NCBI RefSeq assembly: GCF_042701255.1
Contig: NZ_CP170554.1
Span: 5,022,001 to 5,086,000 of the forward strand
Direction of reading: 5' to 3'
Source: Tahibacter sp042701255
Lineage (GTDB): Bacteria; Pseudomonadota; Gammaproteobacteria; Xanthomonadales; Rhodanobacteraceae
DNA: 64,000 nucleotides
The position numbers and the translations under genes are program-made. The notes beneath the pieces were generated by a model that saw nothing but the letters and a program-made list of their open reading frames with translations, was not told the origin of the DNA and made no database searches. This document shows positions 26,642 through 35,125 of this stretch, one piece after another. Every line of letters starts with the position of its first letter. Positions within the stretch are counted from its first letter, which is position 1.

Positions 26642-28993
26642 ATGACGTCCGGCACCCCACCGGCCGATCCGGCGGCGTCGGCGCGATTCCGCCTCGGCGA
26701 CTGGCTGGTCGACGCGACCAATCACGAACTCGTCGCCGCCGGCGGACGCGTGCGCCTGCAGCCGCGCCAGATGCAGCTGCTGCTGCGGCTGGCACGCGAG
26801 CCGGACACCCTGCTGCGCCGCGAGCAGCTGCTCGGCGACGTCTGGGAAGGCCGCTACGTCAACGACGAGGCGCTGTCGCGCGCGATCGCCGAGCTGCGCC
26901 AGCTGCTGGCCGACGACCCGCGCGCGCCGCGCTACATCGAGACCGTGCCGCGGCTGGGCTATCGCCTGATCGCCCGGCCTGAGCCCGAGACCCCGTCCAT
27001 CTCCGCCAGCACCACCGCCGGCGACGCGCCGTCCGGCGCACCGGCCGTCACGCCGTCCGCCGAGGCCCCGGCCGCCGCGGCACCGGCCAGCACGACGAGC
27101 GCGATCGCCCCCCCGCAGCCGGCCTCGTCCCACGCGGCGACCGCGCTCGACGCGAGCGGCCTGCCGTTGACCGACGCCGGCACGCGCCGGCGCACGAAGA
27201 TCGCCGGCATCGTCGTCGGCATCAGCGTCGTCGTCCTCGTCGCGCTGCTGACCTGGATGCTGCCGCAGCCGCCCGGCGCGCAGCAGGCGGCGGTCGACCT
27301 GCGCACCCGCGTGGACCGCGCGCGGCCGTTCGTGGTCGAACCCGGCTTCGACCAGAGCGGACGCTTCTCCCGCGACGGACGCTCGCTGGCCTGGTCGACG
27401 TCGGCCGAAACCCTGGACCTCGCGCAGATCTGGATCGGCTCGCGCGACGGCGGCGCACGGCGCGCACTCAGCGACGGCACGGCCTGGGACATGTCGCCGG
27501 TGTTCGTCGACGACGACAGCGCCGTCGTGTTCGTGCGCTATACGGCCAACTCCTGCGAGCTGCACGAGCAGAAGCTCGTCGAGCAGCAGTCGCGCCGCAT
27601 CGGCGAATGCGCGCCGCCGCCGGCGACCAGCCGCATCGACGCCTCGCCCGACGGCCGCCTGATCGTGTTCGCCAAGGCCGCCGCGGCCGGCCGTACCGGT
27701 CTGGCCCTGCTCGACCGCCGCGACGGCTCGGTACGCAACCTGACCGATCCCGGCGAACAGGCGCTGATCGACCAGAACCCGCGTTTCTCCGCCGACGGCA
27801 GCCAGCTCGTCTTCACGCGCGGCCAGCACAGCCAGCAGCGTCTATGGCTGCTGCCGCTCGCGGCGCCGGCGCGCGCGCGCGCGCTCGTCGAGGCGCCCGG
27901 CATGCTCTACGGCGCGGCCTGGCTGCCCGGCGACACGGCCGTGGTGCTGGCCGGCGACCTGTTCGGCTACCGCGCGCTGTACCGCGCCGACGCAGCCACC
28001 GGCGCGCTGGAATTCATCGGCGCGCGCGGCGCCCGCTATCCCGACGTGGCCGCCGACGGCGCGCTGCTGTACGAGATCGCCGACTACCAGGCCAATCTCT
28101 GGCGCGCCGATCTGCGCACGCCCGACACGGCACCCAAGCCGATCACCCAGTCGCAGCGCTACAACAATCAGCCGAGCTTCTCGCCCGACGGCCGCTGGCT
28201 GGCTTTCGGCTCGAATCGCGACGGCCTCGAATCGGTCTACCTCGCCAGGCCCGACGGCAGCGAGGTGCAGCGTCTGGCCCTGGATCCGGGCCAGCGCTGG
28301 GTGCGGCCGAACTGGCATCCGAGCGCGAAGCACCTGCTCGTCACCGCCATCCTCAACCGCAGCGACGGCACCGAATGCCTGCCCTATGCCTGCAGCAGCG
28401 AACACAGCGCGATCTATCGCTACGACATCGCCGCGCGCCAGCCCGTGCTCGTCGACGGCCTCGGCGAAGACGCGCACTACGCCCAGTACAGCCACGACGG
28501 CCGCTGGATCTACTACCTGCGCCGACGCAGCGAAAGCGAACAGCTCTGGCGCGCCGCGGCCGACGGCAGCGACGCACGCCTGCTGCTTGATGCGAACGTC
28601 GAGCAGTTCGCGACCGACGCGAGCCATCTCGTCGTCGACGTCGCCGCCGAAGCCGGGCTGCGCATCTGCGGGCTCGATGCGAGCCGCTGCAGGGTCGTGC
28701 TCGACGGCAGCGGCAAGATCACCAACCTCAAGCCCGAAAGCACCTACATGGCGCTGCACGAAGGCGGCCTCGCGTTCGTCGCGCGCGACCGCAACGGCCA
28801 GCGCTTCGTCCAGCGCTACGACATCGACGACGGCATCATGACCACCCTGCTCGCCGATGCGCCGACGACCTTCGCACCGGCGCTGGACTTCAGCCCCGAC
28901 GGACGCTGGCTGGTCTATGCGCGCAACGACCGCGTCACGATCGATCTCTATCTCGGCGAAGCGCGCTCGCCCGGCGCCAAGGCCGCACCCTGA
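26642..28993 (+). CDS. Winged-helix regulator fused to a TolB-like WD40 propeller through one membrane span
   Basis: 783 residues. Residues about 15-112 form an OmpR/CadC-type winged helix: FRLGDWLVDATNHELVAAGG, DEALSRAIAELRQLL and RYIETVPRLGYRLIA. A Pro/Ala-rich linker leads to one span near 187-207 (IVVGISVVVLVALLTWML). The outer part holds PD40/TolB-like blades, each with a SPDGRWLAF or SADGSQLVF motif, so it is probably periplasmic. The layout resembles CadC: membrane-bound transcription control without phosphorylation. The ligand is unknown. The adjacent secreted propeller gene, read in the other direction, is a candidate target. Confidence 0.88.
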   Translation: MTSGTPPADPAASARFRLGDWLVDATNHELVAAGGRVRLQPRQMQLLLRLAREPDTLLRREQLLGDVWEGRYVNDEALSRAIAELRQLLADDPRAPRYIETVPRLGYRLIARPEPETPSISASTTAGDAPSGAPAVTPSAEAPAAAAPASTTSAIAPPQPASSHAATALDASGLPLTDAGTRRRTKIAGIVVGISVVVLVALLTWMLPQPPGAQQAAVDLRTRVDRARPFVVEPGFDQSGRFSRDGRSLAWSTSAETLDLAQIWIGSRDGGARRALSDGTAWDMSPVFVDDDSAVVFVRYTANSCELHEQKLVEQQSRRIGECAPPPATSRIDASPDGRLIVFAKAAAAGRTGLALLDRRDGSVRNLTDPGEQALIDQNPRFSADGSQLVFTRGQHSQQRLWLLPLAAPARARALVEAPGMLYGAAWLPGDTAVVLAGDLFGYRALYRADAATGALEFIGARGARYPDVAADGALLYEIADYQANLWRADLRTPDTAPKPITQSQRYNNQPSFSPDGRWLAFGSNRDGLESVYLARPDGSEVQRLALDPGQRWVRPNWHPSAKHLLVTAILNRSDGTECLPYACSSEHSAIYRYDIAARQPVLVDGLGEDAHYAQYSHDGRWIYYLRRRSESEQLWRAAADGSDARLLLDANVEQFATDASHLVVDVAAEAGLRICGLDASRCRVVLDGSGKITNLKPESTYMALHEGGLAFVARDRNGQRFVQRYDIDDGIMTTLLADAPTTFAPALDFSPDGRWLVYARNDRVTIDLYLGEARSPGAKAAP

Positions 28994-29015
28994 GCATCAT
29001 CTGCAATCCGCAACG

Positions 29016-30026
29016 ATGACCACCGATACCTCACGCCAGAGCGCCCTGCGCGCCTTCGTCGCCGCGAGCGGCGCCGACCCGCTCAGCCTCGAAGTCGCTT
29101 CGGCCGATGCGAGCTTCCGCAGCTATTGGCGCGTGCGCCGCGACGGCCGCAGCGTCATCGTCATGGACTCGCCGCCGGACCGCGAGCCGGTGCAGCCCTG
29201 GCTCGCGATCGGTGCGCAGCTCGCCGGCGTCGGCCTGCACGTGCCGGCCGTGCTCGCGGCCGACGTCGAACAGGGCTTTCTGCTGATCGAGGATTTCGGC
29301 TCGCGCCTGTATCTCGATGCGCTGACCGAGCACAGCGCCGATGCGCTGTACGGCGAAGCGCTCGCCGCGTTGTTCGTGCTGCAGACGCAGCTCGACGGCC
29401 GCGATCTGGAGCGCTACGACGAAGCGCGGCTGCAGATGGAACTGGAATACCTGCCCGAGTGGCTGCTCGTGCGCCATCTCGGCCTGCAGCCCGGCTGCGC
29501 CGACTGGGACGTGATCGAGCTCGCGTTCCGGCGCATCCTCGACACGGTGCAGGCGCAGCCCTACGGCTTCGTGCATCGCGACTTCCACAGCCGCAATCTC
29601 ATGATCGCGCCGCCGACGCCGGGCATCATCGATTTCCAGGGTGCACTGTACGGGCCGCTGACCTACGACCTGGTCTCGCTGCTGCGCGACTGCTACATCG
29701 TCTGGCCCGCCGCGCGCGTGGACACATGGGCCGAGGCCTACCGCGAACGCCTCGTCGCGCACGGCCGCATCAGCGCCGACGCGGCGCAGTTCCGCCGCTG
29801 GTTCGACTTCACCGGCCTGCAGCGGCACATCAAGGTGCTCGGCCTGTTCTGCCGGCTCTGCTATCGCGACGGCAAGCCGCACTATCTCGACGACCTGCCG
29901 CTGGTACTGCGCTACGTGCTCGACGTCTCCGACCGCTATCCGGAGCTGGCCGATTTCGCCGCACTGCTGCGGCGCGCGACCGACGGCGTCGACCTGCGCC
30001 GCCGCCGCGACGCGGACGCCGCATGA
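29016..30026 (+). CDS. amgK: N-acetylmuramate/N-acetylglucosamine anomeric kinase AmgK
   Basis: 336 residues of the aminoglycoside phosphotransferase fold. LIEDFGSRLYLDAL, catalytic loop FVHRDFHSRNLM and metal-binding IIDFQGALYGPLTYDLVSLLRDCYI are typical of AmgK. It phosphorylates MurNAc or GlcNAc at C1 during peptidoglycan recycling. The identification is strengthened by murU starting within its stop codon (ATGA). The pair gives a salvage route to UDP-MurNAc that bypasses MurA. The ATG at 29016 lies 22 bases after the wHTH gene, so all three may be cotranscribed. Confidence 0.92.
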   Translation: MTTDTSRQSALRAFVAASGADPLSLEVASADASFRSYWRVRRDGRSVIVMDSPPDREPVQPWLAIGAQLAGVGLHVPAVLAADVEQGFLLIEDFGSRLYLDALTEHSADALYGEALAALFVLQTQLDGRDLERYDEARLQMELEYLPEWLLVRHLGLQPGCADWDVIELAFRRILDTVQAQPYGFVHRDFHSRNLMIAPPTPGIIDFQGALYGPLTYDLVSLLRDCYIVWPAARVDTWAEAYRERLVAHGRISADAAQFRRWFDFTGLQRHIKVLGLFCRLCYRDGKPHYLDDLPLVLRYVLDVSDRYPELADFAALLRRATDGVDLRRRRDADAA

Positions 30027-30739
30027 AGGCGCTGATCTTCGCCGCGGGCAAAGGCGAACGCATGCGCCCGCTGACCGAACACACGCCCAAGCCCTTGCTG
30101 CGCGCCGGCGGCCTGCGCCTGATCGAACGCCATCTGCAGCGCCTGGCCGCGTTCGGCGTGCGCGACGTCGTCATCAACGTGTCCTGGCTCGCCGACGCGT
30201 TTCCGGCCGCGCTCGGCGACGGCAGCACCTGGGGACTGAAGCTGCACTACAGCCGCGAAGGCGCCGAACCGCTCGAAACCGGCGGCGGACTGCTGCAGGC
30301 CCTGCCGCTGCTCGGCGATGCGCCGTTCCTCGCGCTCAACGGCGACGTGCACTGCGATCTCGATCTGGCCGCGCTGCGGCTAGTCGAGAACGACCTCGCC
30401 TGCCTCGCCCTCGTCGACAATCCGCCGCATCATCCGCGCGGCGATTTCCGCCTGTACGGCACGCGCCTGATCGCCGACGATGTCGACGACGCCGCGCCGC
30501 GACTGACCTTCGCCGGCCTCGGTCTTTACCGTCCGGCGCTGCTGGACGGCTGGCGACACGTCATCGGCGACGTACCCGGCGCGCAGGACAGTCCGCCGCG
30601 CTTCAAGCTCGCGCCGCTGCTGCAGGCCGCGATCGCTGCGGGCCGCGCCGCCGGTCTGCACCATCGCGGCGCCTGGACCGACGTCGGTACGCCGCAGCGT
30701 CTCGCGGAGCTCGATGCCGAACTCACACGGAGTCCGTAA
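30023..30739 (+). CDS. murU: N-acetylmuramate-1-phosphate uridylyltransferase MurU
   Basis: 238 residues of the nucleotidyltransferase (RmlA-like) fold. Signature AAGKGERMRPLTEHTPKPLL at the N-terminus binds UTP; GGGLLQALPLLG and LNGDVHCD (metal-binding Asp) follow, then GAWTDVGTPQRLAELD. It makes UDP-MurNAc from MurNAc-1-P supplied by AmgK. MurU is shorter than RmlA or GlmU, as here. Translation is coupled to amgK. Confidence 0.93.
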   Translation: MKALIFAAGKGERMRPLTEHTPKPLLRAGGLRLIERHLQRLAAFGVRDVVINVSWLADAFPAALGDGSTWGLKLHYSREGAEPLETGGGLLQALPLLGDAPFLALNGDVHCDLDLAALRLVENDLACLALVDNPPHHPRGDFRLYGTRLIADDVDDAAPRLTFAGLGLYRPALLDGWRHVIGDVPGAQDSPPRFKLAPLLQAAIAAGRAAGLHHRGAWTDVGTPQRLAELDAELTRSP

Positions 30740-30745
30740 TCGGAT

Positions 30746-30776
30746 CGGTGAGCGCGGCGAACCGCAACGTCGAGGT
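30746..30776 (-). repeat. Dispersed palindromic element, copy d (one arm degenerate)
   Basis: CGGTGAGCGCGGCGAACCGCAAC followed by GTCGAGGT (split here for length). Same orientation as copy a at 18198, seven bases after the murU stop. Confidence 0.7.
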
Positions 30777-30882
30777 CCCGGAGTATCGAAGAACCTCAAA
30801 CGAAACCCACTCGGTGGTCGGCATCGCCAGCCGGGTGCGATGCATCATTTTTACATTGTTTCAATATGGACTTTCTGATACG

Positions 30883-30919
30883 CCTCGACGTTGCGGTTCG
30901 CTGCGCTCACCGCAACCTA
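30883..30919 (+). repeat. Dispersed palindromic element, copy e
   Basis: CCTCGACGTTGCGGT, TCGCTGCGCTC, then ACCGCAACCTA. Inverted relative to copy d, 106 bases away, which repeats the pair arrangement seen at 18198-18360. The spacer between d and e is AT-richer than its surroundings. Confidence 0.8.
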
Positions 30920-30950
30920 CGGCGCCGCAATCCACGGCGCCGCAACCGGA

Positions 30951-32597
30951 TCAGGCGGCGCTGATCCGATTCCCGACTCCCCATTCCCGATTCCCGACCA
31001 TCAACCGCTGCCGCAGCGGCGCCCAGGCCATGCCGCGCGCGGCAAGGATGCGCTCCGCGGCGACTTCGCCGGACTCCAGCGCACCTTCCATGAAGCCCTG
31101 GAATTCGTCGGAGCAGTGTTCGCCGGCGAAATGCAGGCGCTCCACCGACGTCGCGATGGCCTCGCGCAGGCCGCTGGTCCAGTCGCCCGGCGCGAAGCAG
31201 GCGTAGCTGCCCTGGGTCCACGGATGGCTGGGCCAGTGGAAGCGCGCCTCGCGCGCGGCGCCTCGTGCCGCGGCCGCACCGGGGAAAATCTTCTCCAGTT
31301 CCGCGACGGTCTGTCCGGCCTGGAATTTCGGCGTGCCCTCGCCGATCGCGAGCCCGTGCCGGCCGCCGACGAAATTGGTCAGGATGCCGGCCGCGCCGGG
31401 CTGGCGGCGGCTGGTTTCCCAGGTCGTCTGCAGGGCCAGATCGCACATCAGGCTGCCGTTGCTGCCGTGACGCTCGCGCCAGACGCGCTGCTCGAAACCG
31501 ATCATGAGCTTGGCGTTGGTGCCGTAGCCCAGTCCCTTGATCGCCGCGCGCTTGGCCGCCGGCAGCTCCACGGCGAGATCGACCTGACGCAGGGTCGTGA
31601 ACGGAATCGCGAGCACGACTTCGGCCGCGGTCAGCTCGCGGCTGACGCCGTCGCGACGCAGGGTCAGCCGGTAGCGTCCGTCCGGCGCGCGGCGCAGCGC
31701 TTCGAGCACACTGCCGGTCTCGATCGCGTCGGCGAGTTTCCCGGTCAGCGCCGACGTCACGAGATCGTTGCCGCCGCGCACGTGATAGCGCTCGTCGCTG
31801 TCGCCGAACAGTTTCAGATGTCCGGTGTCGGCCGAAATGAAGGTCAGCAGATTCAGCGCGGACTGGCGGTCGCATTCCAGGCCCATCTCGGTGGTGTAGG
31901 CCACGTCGAGCAGGCGGCGTATCCAGCCGTCGACGCCGTTGCGGTCGAACCATTCGGCGAGGCTTTGCCGATCCAGCGCCTGCGCCGCAGCGAAGTTGGC
32001 CGGCGTGATGTCACCGTCGTCGATCGCGCGCTGGTCGCGGCGTATCACCTGCGCGATCGGCGCGAACGCCTGCAGCACGTCGTGCTCGCTGCGCAGGCTG
32101 CCGTCGAAATACCAGCTGTCGGTCAGGCCCGGGGTTTCGCTGCCGGTCAGATCGTCGAGCGCGAGACCGAGTTCGCCGGCCAGCCGATGCATGCGCTGAT
32201 GATCGCTGTCGATCAGTTCGCCGCCGAGCTCGCAGACCTGGCCGTCGGCGAAATGGTTGCGCAGGCTCAACATGCGGCCGCCGCAGCGCGACTGCGCCTC
32301 GATGATCCTCACGGCGACGCCGGCCTGGCGCAGCTTCCAGGCCGCGGACAGACCGGCCAGACCGGCGCCGACGATGACGACTTCGTCGCCCTGCGGCGGC
32401 CGCGGCGCCACGCGCGCGCAGGCGGCCAAAGCCAGTGCCGAGGCCGCGGTCGCGCCCTGCTGCAGGAAACGCCGTCGCGCCGCGCGCTGCGCATCGGCGC
32501 GCTGCAGCGCCTCGGTCGGAGACTCGCCGCGCGCCTGCGCGGCGCAGACGATCGCGAAGCTGCGCGCGAACAAGCGCGCCAACGGTGTACGTGCCAT
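30951..32597 (-). CDS. FAD-dependent flavin monoamine oxidase family protein
   Basis: 548 residues. A twin-arginine-like stretch AARRRFLQQGATAASALALAACA (near 39-61; RRRF then a hydrophobic run and possible lipobox LAAC) suggests export. The FAD motif is VIVGAGLAGLSAAWKLRQAG, followed by GGRMLSL and GGELIDSDHQRMH. The C-terminal flavin-contact region is LHFAGEHCSDEFQGFMEGALESG. The long preceding segment (38 residues) is unusual for a Tat signal, so the true start may be further in. The last residues (after RQRLMV) are encoded by GATTCCC-type repeats at 30964-30998 and are probably not conserved. Confidence 0.87.
   Translation of the reverse strand: MARTPLARLFARSFAIVCAAQARGESPTEALQRADAQRAARRRFLQQGATAASALALAACARVAPRPPQGDEVVIVGAGLAGLSAAWKLRQAGVAVRIIEAQSRCGGRMLSLRNHFADGQVCELGGELIDSDHQRMHRLAGELGLALDDLTGSETPGLTDSWYFDGSLRSEHDVLQAFAPIAQVIRRDQRAIDDGDITPANFAAAQALDRQSLAEWFDRNGVDGWIRRLLDVAYTTEMGLECDRQSALNLLTFISADTGHLKLFGDSDERYHVRGGNDLVTSALTGKLADAIETGSVLEALRRAPDGRYRLTLRRDGVSRELTAAEVVLAIPFTTLRQVDLAVELPAAKRAAIKGLGYGTNAKLMIGFEQRVWRERHGSNGSLMCDLALQTTWETSRRQPGAAGILTNFVGGRHGLAIGEGTPKFQAGQTVAELEKIFPGAAAARGAAREARFHWPSHPWTQGSYACFAPGDWTSGLREAIATSVERLHFAGEHCSDEFQGFMEGALESGEVAAERILAARGMAWAPLRQRLMVGNREWGVGNRISAA
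30964..30998. repeat. Short GATTCCC direct repeats inside the 3' end of the amine oxidase gene
   Basis: GATTCCCGACT, CCCATTCCC and GATTCCCGAC follow each other. Such runs are common between genes in Xanthomonadales; here they supply the last codons of the reading frame. Confidence 0.65.
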
Positions 32598-32746
32598 CGT
32601 GTCGATCCCCCTTTGTCGGCCCCGGACGCAGCAGAACCGGCCGCGTCGATCCTCAGCAAACGCCGGAACGACAGCGGACAGAACAGCCCTGTGCGCCCTG
32701 GCGGTTGTCCACTTTTTTCCGGGGCGGCGTCAACCGCCGCGAAACT

Positions 32747-33493
32747 TCAGCGCGAACCCAGGGTGATGCGCCGGTACGGCCGGCCGGCCAGGTCGAGGAA
32801 TTCGCCGAACACCTGCTCGGCGCGCTGCTCCATCGCGGCGACTTCGCGCAGGCTGCGCGCGCGTATCGTGTCGGCGTCCTGTACGCCGGCCGCGGCGCAG
32901 AGCTCGGCGCGGTAGGCCGGCGTCGCGAGCCAGCGTTCGATCAGCGCTTGGCTGGCTTCGAGATGGAACTGGAAGCCGTAGGCCGACTTGCCGTAGCGGA
33001 ACGCCTGCGACGCGCAGGTGCTGCTGCGGGCCAGATGTTCGGCCTCGGACGGAATCTCGAAACTGTAGTTGTGCCACTGGAACAGCGGCGCGCCGTCGCC
33101 GAGCGGCGCGAGCACCGGATCGGTGCGGCCGGCCTGCGTCGTGGCGACCTCGTACCAGCCGATCTCCGGCTCGCGCTGGCGCCGTACCGGCGCGCCGAGC
33201 ACGTGCGCGAGCAGCTGCGCGCCGAGGCAGATGCCGAGCACCGGCTTGTCCTGGCGCAGCGCGCTCTCGATCGCGCGCATCTCGGTCAGCAGGTGCGCGC
33301 GGTGCGCGTGATCCTCGACGTTCATCGGACCGCCGAGCACGATCAGGCCGCGATAGCGGTCGATGCAGGGCTGCGCATCCGGATGGCGCTCGAAATTGAC
33401 GAACTTGATGCGGTGGCCGCGGCGGCGGATCAGGCGATCCAGCGTGCCCAGCGGCTCGGCCGCGACATGCTGGAAGACGAGAAGTCGGGACAT
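32747..33493 (-). CDS. Class I glutamine amidotransferase (GMP synthase-like)
   Basis: 248 residues, a stand-alone GATase1 domain. The nucleophile Cys is in VLGICLGAQLLA, the oxyanion region in LIVLGGPMNVED, and the His-x-Glu of the triad in GFQFHLEAS. The product is probably an amidotransferase or peptidase of the YfeJ/PuuD-like type; the acceptor is unknown. It is followed by about 150 bases with no gene before the amine oxidase start, so an operon with it is possible: together they could degrade gamma-glutamylated amines, but that is speculative. Confidence 0.87.
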   Translation of the reverse strand: MSRLLVFQHVAAEPLGTLDRLIRRRGHRIKFVNFERHPDAQPCIDRYRGLIVLGGPMNVEDHAHRAHLLTEMRAIESALRQDKPVLGICLGAQLLAHVLGAPVRRQREPEIGWYEVATTQAGRTDPVLAPLGDGAPLFQWHNYSFEIPSEAEHLARSSTCASQAFRYGKSAYGFQFHLEASQALIERWLATPAYRAELCAAAGVQDADTIRARSLREVAAMEQRAEQVFGEFLDLAGRPYRRITLGSR

Positions 33494-33564
33494 GAGCGTG
33501 ACGACGGAAGACGGACGTCAGGGTAAACCACGCCGCGCGCCCCTGCCGCGCATATGCCGCAACC

Positions 33565-34941
33565 TCATACCGTGACGGTCATGCCGGGCCGGCTGAGCTG
33601 CACCTCGCTGCCGTAGCGCTGGCGCAACCGTTGGGCCAGGGCCTCGCGCGCGAGGTCTTCGCCGTGCACCAGCCACACCGGCGCGCGGCCGCCGGTACGG
33701 CCGTACCAGTCGAGCAGGCCGGCCTGATCCGCATGTGCCGACAGGCCGCCGACGGTGTGCCGCTGCGCGTGCACCTCGATGATCTCGCCGAACAATTTCA
33801 CTTTTTTCACACCGTCGACGAGCAGCCGGCCCAGGGTGCCTTCGGCCTGGTAGCCGACGAACAGCACGTGCGCGTTGCGCCGGCCGAGGTTCTGGCGCAG
33901 GTGATGGCGTATGCGCCCGCCGTTGCACATGCCGGAACCGGCGATGATGATCGCGCCGCCGTGCAGCGCGTTGATCGCCTGCGACTCGGCCACCGATTCG
34001 GTGACCTGCAGGTTCGGCAGGCGCAGCGGATTCGGCCGCCGCGCCCACAGCGCGCGCGCTTCGCTGTCGAACAGTTCGGCGTGGCGCTCGTAGACCTCGA
34101 GCACCTTGCCGGCCATCGGGCTGTCGAGAAAGATGCGGAAGCGGCCTATGCCCCAGTCGTCGTAGTGCTCGGCCATCCAGTACAGCAGTTCCTGGCTGCG
34201 GCCGACCGCGAAGGCCGGAATCACGACGTTGCCGCCGCTGTTCCAGGCCGCGGCGAACAGCTCGCCGAGTTCGGCCACGGTATCGCCGCGCGGCCGGTGC
34301 AGGCGGTTGCCGTAGGTCGACTCCATCAGCACGAGATCCGCGCCGTCGACGTCGGCCGGATCGCGCAGTATCGGCGTACCGCGCGGGCCGATGTCGCCGG
34401 AGAACACGAGCTTGCGCCCGTCGGCCCAGACCTCGACCGCGGCCGAGCCGAGAATGTGGCCCGCATCGCGCAGACGCACGCGCACGCCGGGTGCGGCCTC
34501 GAATTCTTCGTCGTAGGGCCGCGGTTTCATCCGCGCCAGCGCAGCGCGGGCGTCTTCGCGCGTATACAGCGGCTGCAGCAGCGGAAGGCCCTGCTGCTGG
34601 CGCTTGCGGTTGTCGCGCGCGACGTCGCTCTCGGCGATCGAGGCGGCGTCCTCGAGCATGATGCGGGCGAGATCCGCGGTCGCTTCCTGCGCATAGATCG
34701 GACCGCGGAATCCGCGTTTGACGAGCAGCGGCACGCGGCCGATGTGGTCGATGTGCGCATGGCTGAGCACGAGCGCGTCGATGCGCGATGCATCGAACGG
34801 AAACGGTTCGGCGTTGCGCCGCTCGGTTTCCTCGCTGCCCTGGATCATGCCGCAGTCGAGCAGGATCCGATGCCCGCCTGCCTGCAGCAGGTGCGAGGAC
34901 CCGGTGACTTCGCCGTTGGCACCGCAGAACTGGACCTGCAT
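33565..34941 (-). CDS. Metallo-beta-lactamase/beta-CASP family ribonuclease-like protein
   Basis: 458 residues. Motif 1 is LLDCGMIQG, motif 2 SHAHIDHIG (HxHxDH), motif 3 DAGHILGSA and motif 4 FSGDIG. The beta-CASP part has MESTYGNR, PAFAVGRSQELLY, GSGMCNGGR and GLSAHADQ. These place it with CPSF73/RNase J-like enzymes that cleave RNA using two zinc ions. Bacterial proteins of this length are common but poorly studied. ATG 34941 was chosen because the fold begins MQVQFCGANGEVTGS; earlier ATGs give Arg-rich sequence. Confidence 0.9.
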   Translation of the reverse strand: MQVQFCGANGEVTGSSHLLQAGGHRILLDCGMIQGSEETERRNAEPFPFDASRIDALVLSHAHIDHIGRVPLLVKRGFRGPIYAQEATADLARIMLEDAASIAESDVARDNRKRQQQGLPLLQPLYTREDARAALARMKPRPYDEEFEAAPGVRVRLRDAGHILGSAAVEVWADGRKLVFSGDIGPRGTPILRDPADVDGADLVLMESTYGNRLHRPRGDTVAELGELFAAAWNSGGNVVIPAFAVGRSQELLYWMAEHYDDWGIGRFRIFLDSPMAGKVLEVYERHAELFDSEARALWARRPNPLRLPNLQVTESVAESQAINALHGGAIIIAGSGMCNGGRIRHHLRQNLGRRNAHVLFVGYQAEGTLGRLLVDGVKKVKLFGEIIEVHAQRHTVGGLSAHADQAGLLDWYGRTGGRAPVWLVHGEDLAREALAQRLRQRYGSEVQLSRPGMTVTV

Positions 34942-35125
34942 GGCGACTCCGCTGAAAGGCAACGGGGCGATTATGCCCGCGCCCGCCCCGGGCCGCGGCG
35001 GATCGCCCGGAACGGCCCGGCCGGCGGCGTACGGACGGCGGCGCGGCGGAGCCAAACCTTTGACACTGTTATGCTGCCGGGCTTTGCGCCTAGCCTGGAC
35101 GATCGTGAAGATCCGAGAGCCCCGC

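Noticed and set aside
35050..35090. TTGACA and TATGCT upstream of the first M13 gene as a promoter
   Set aside because: The two hexamers are only 4 bases apart, so they cannot act as a -35/-10 pair.
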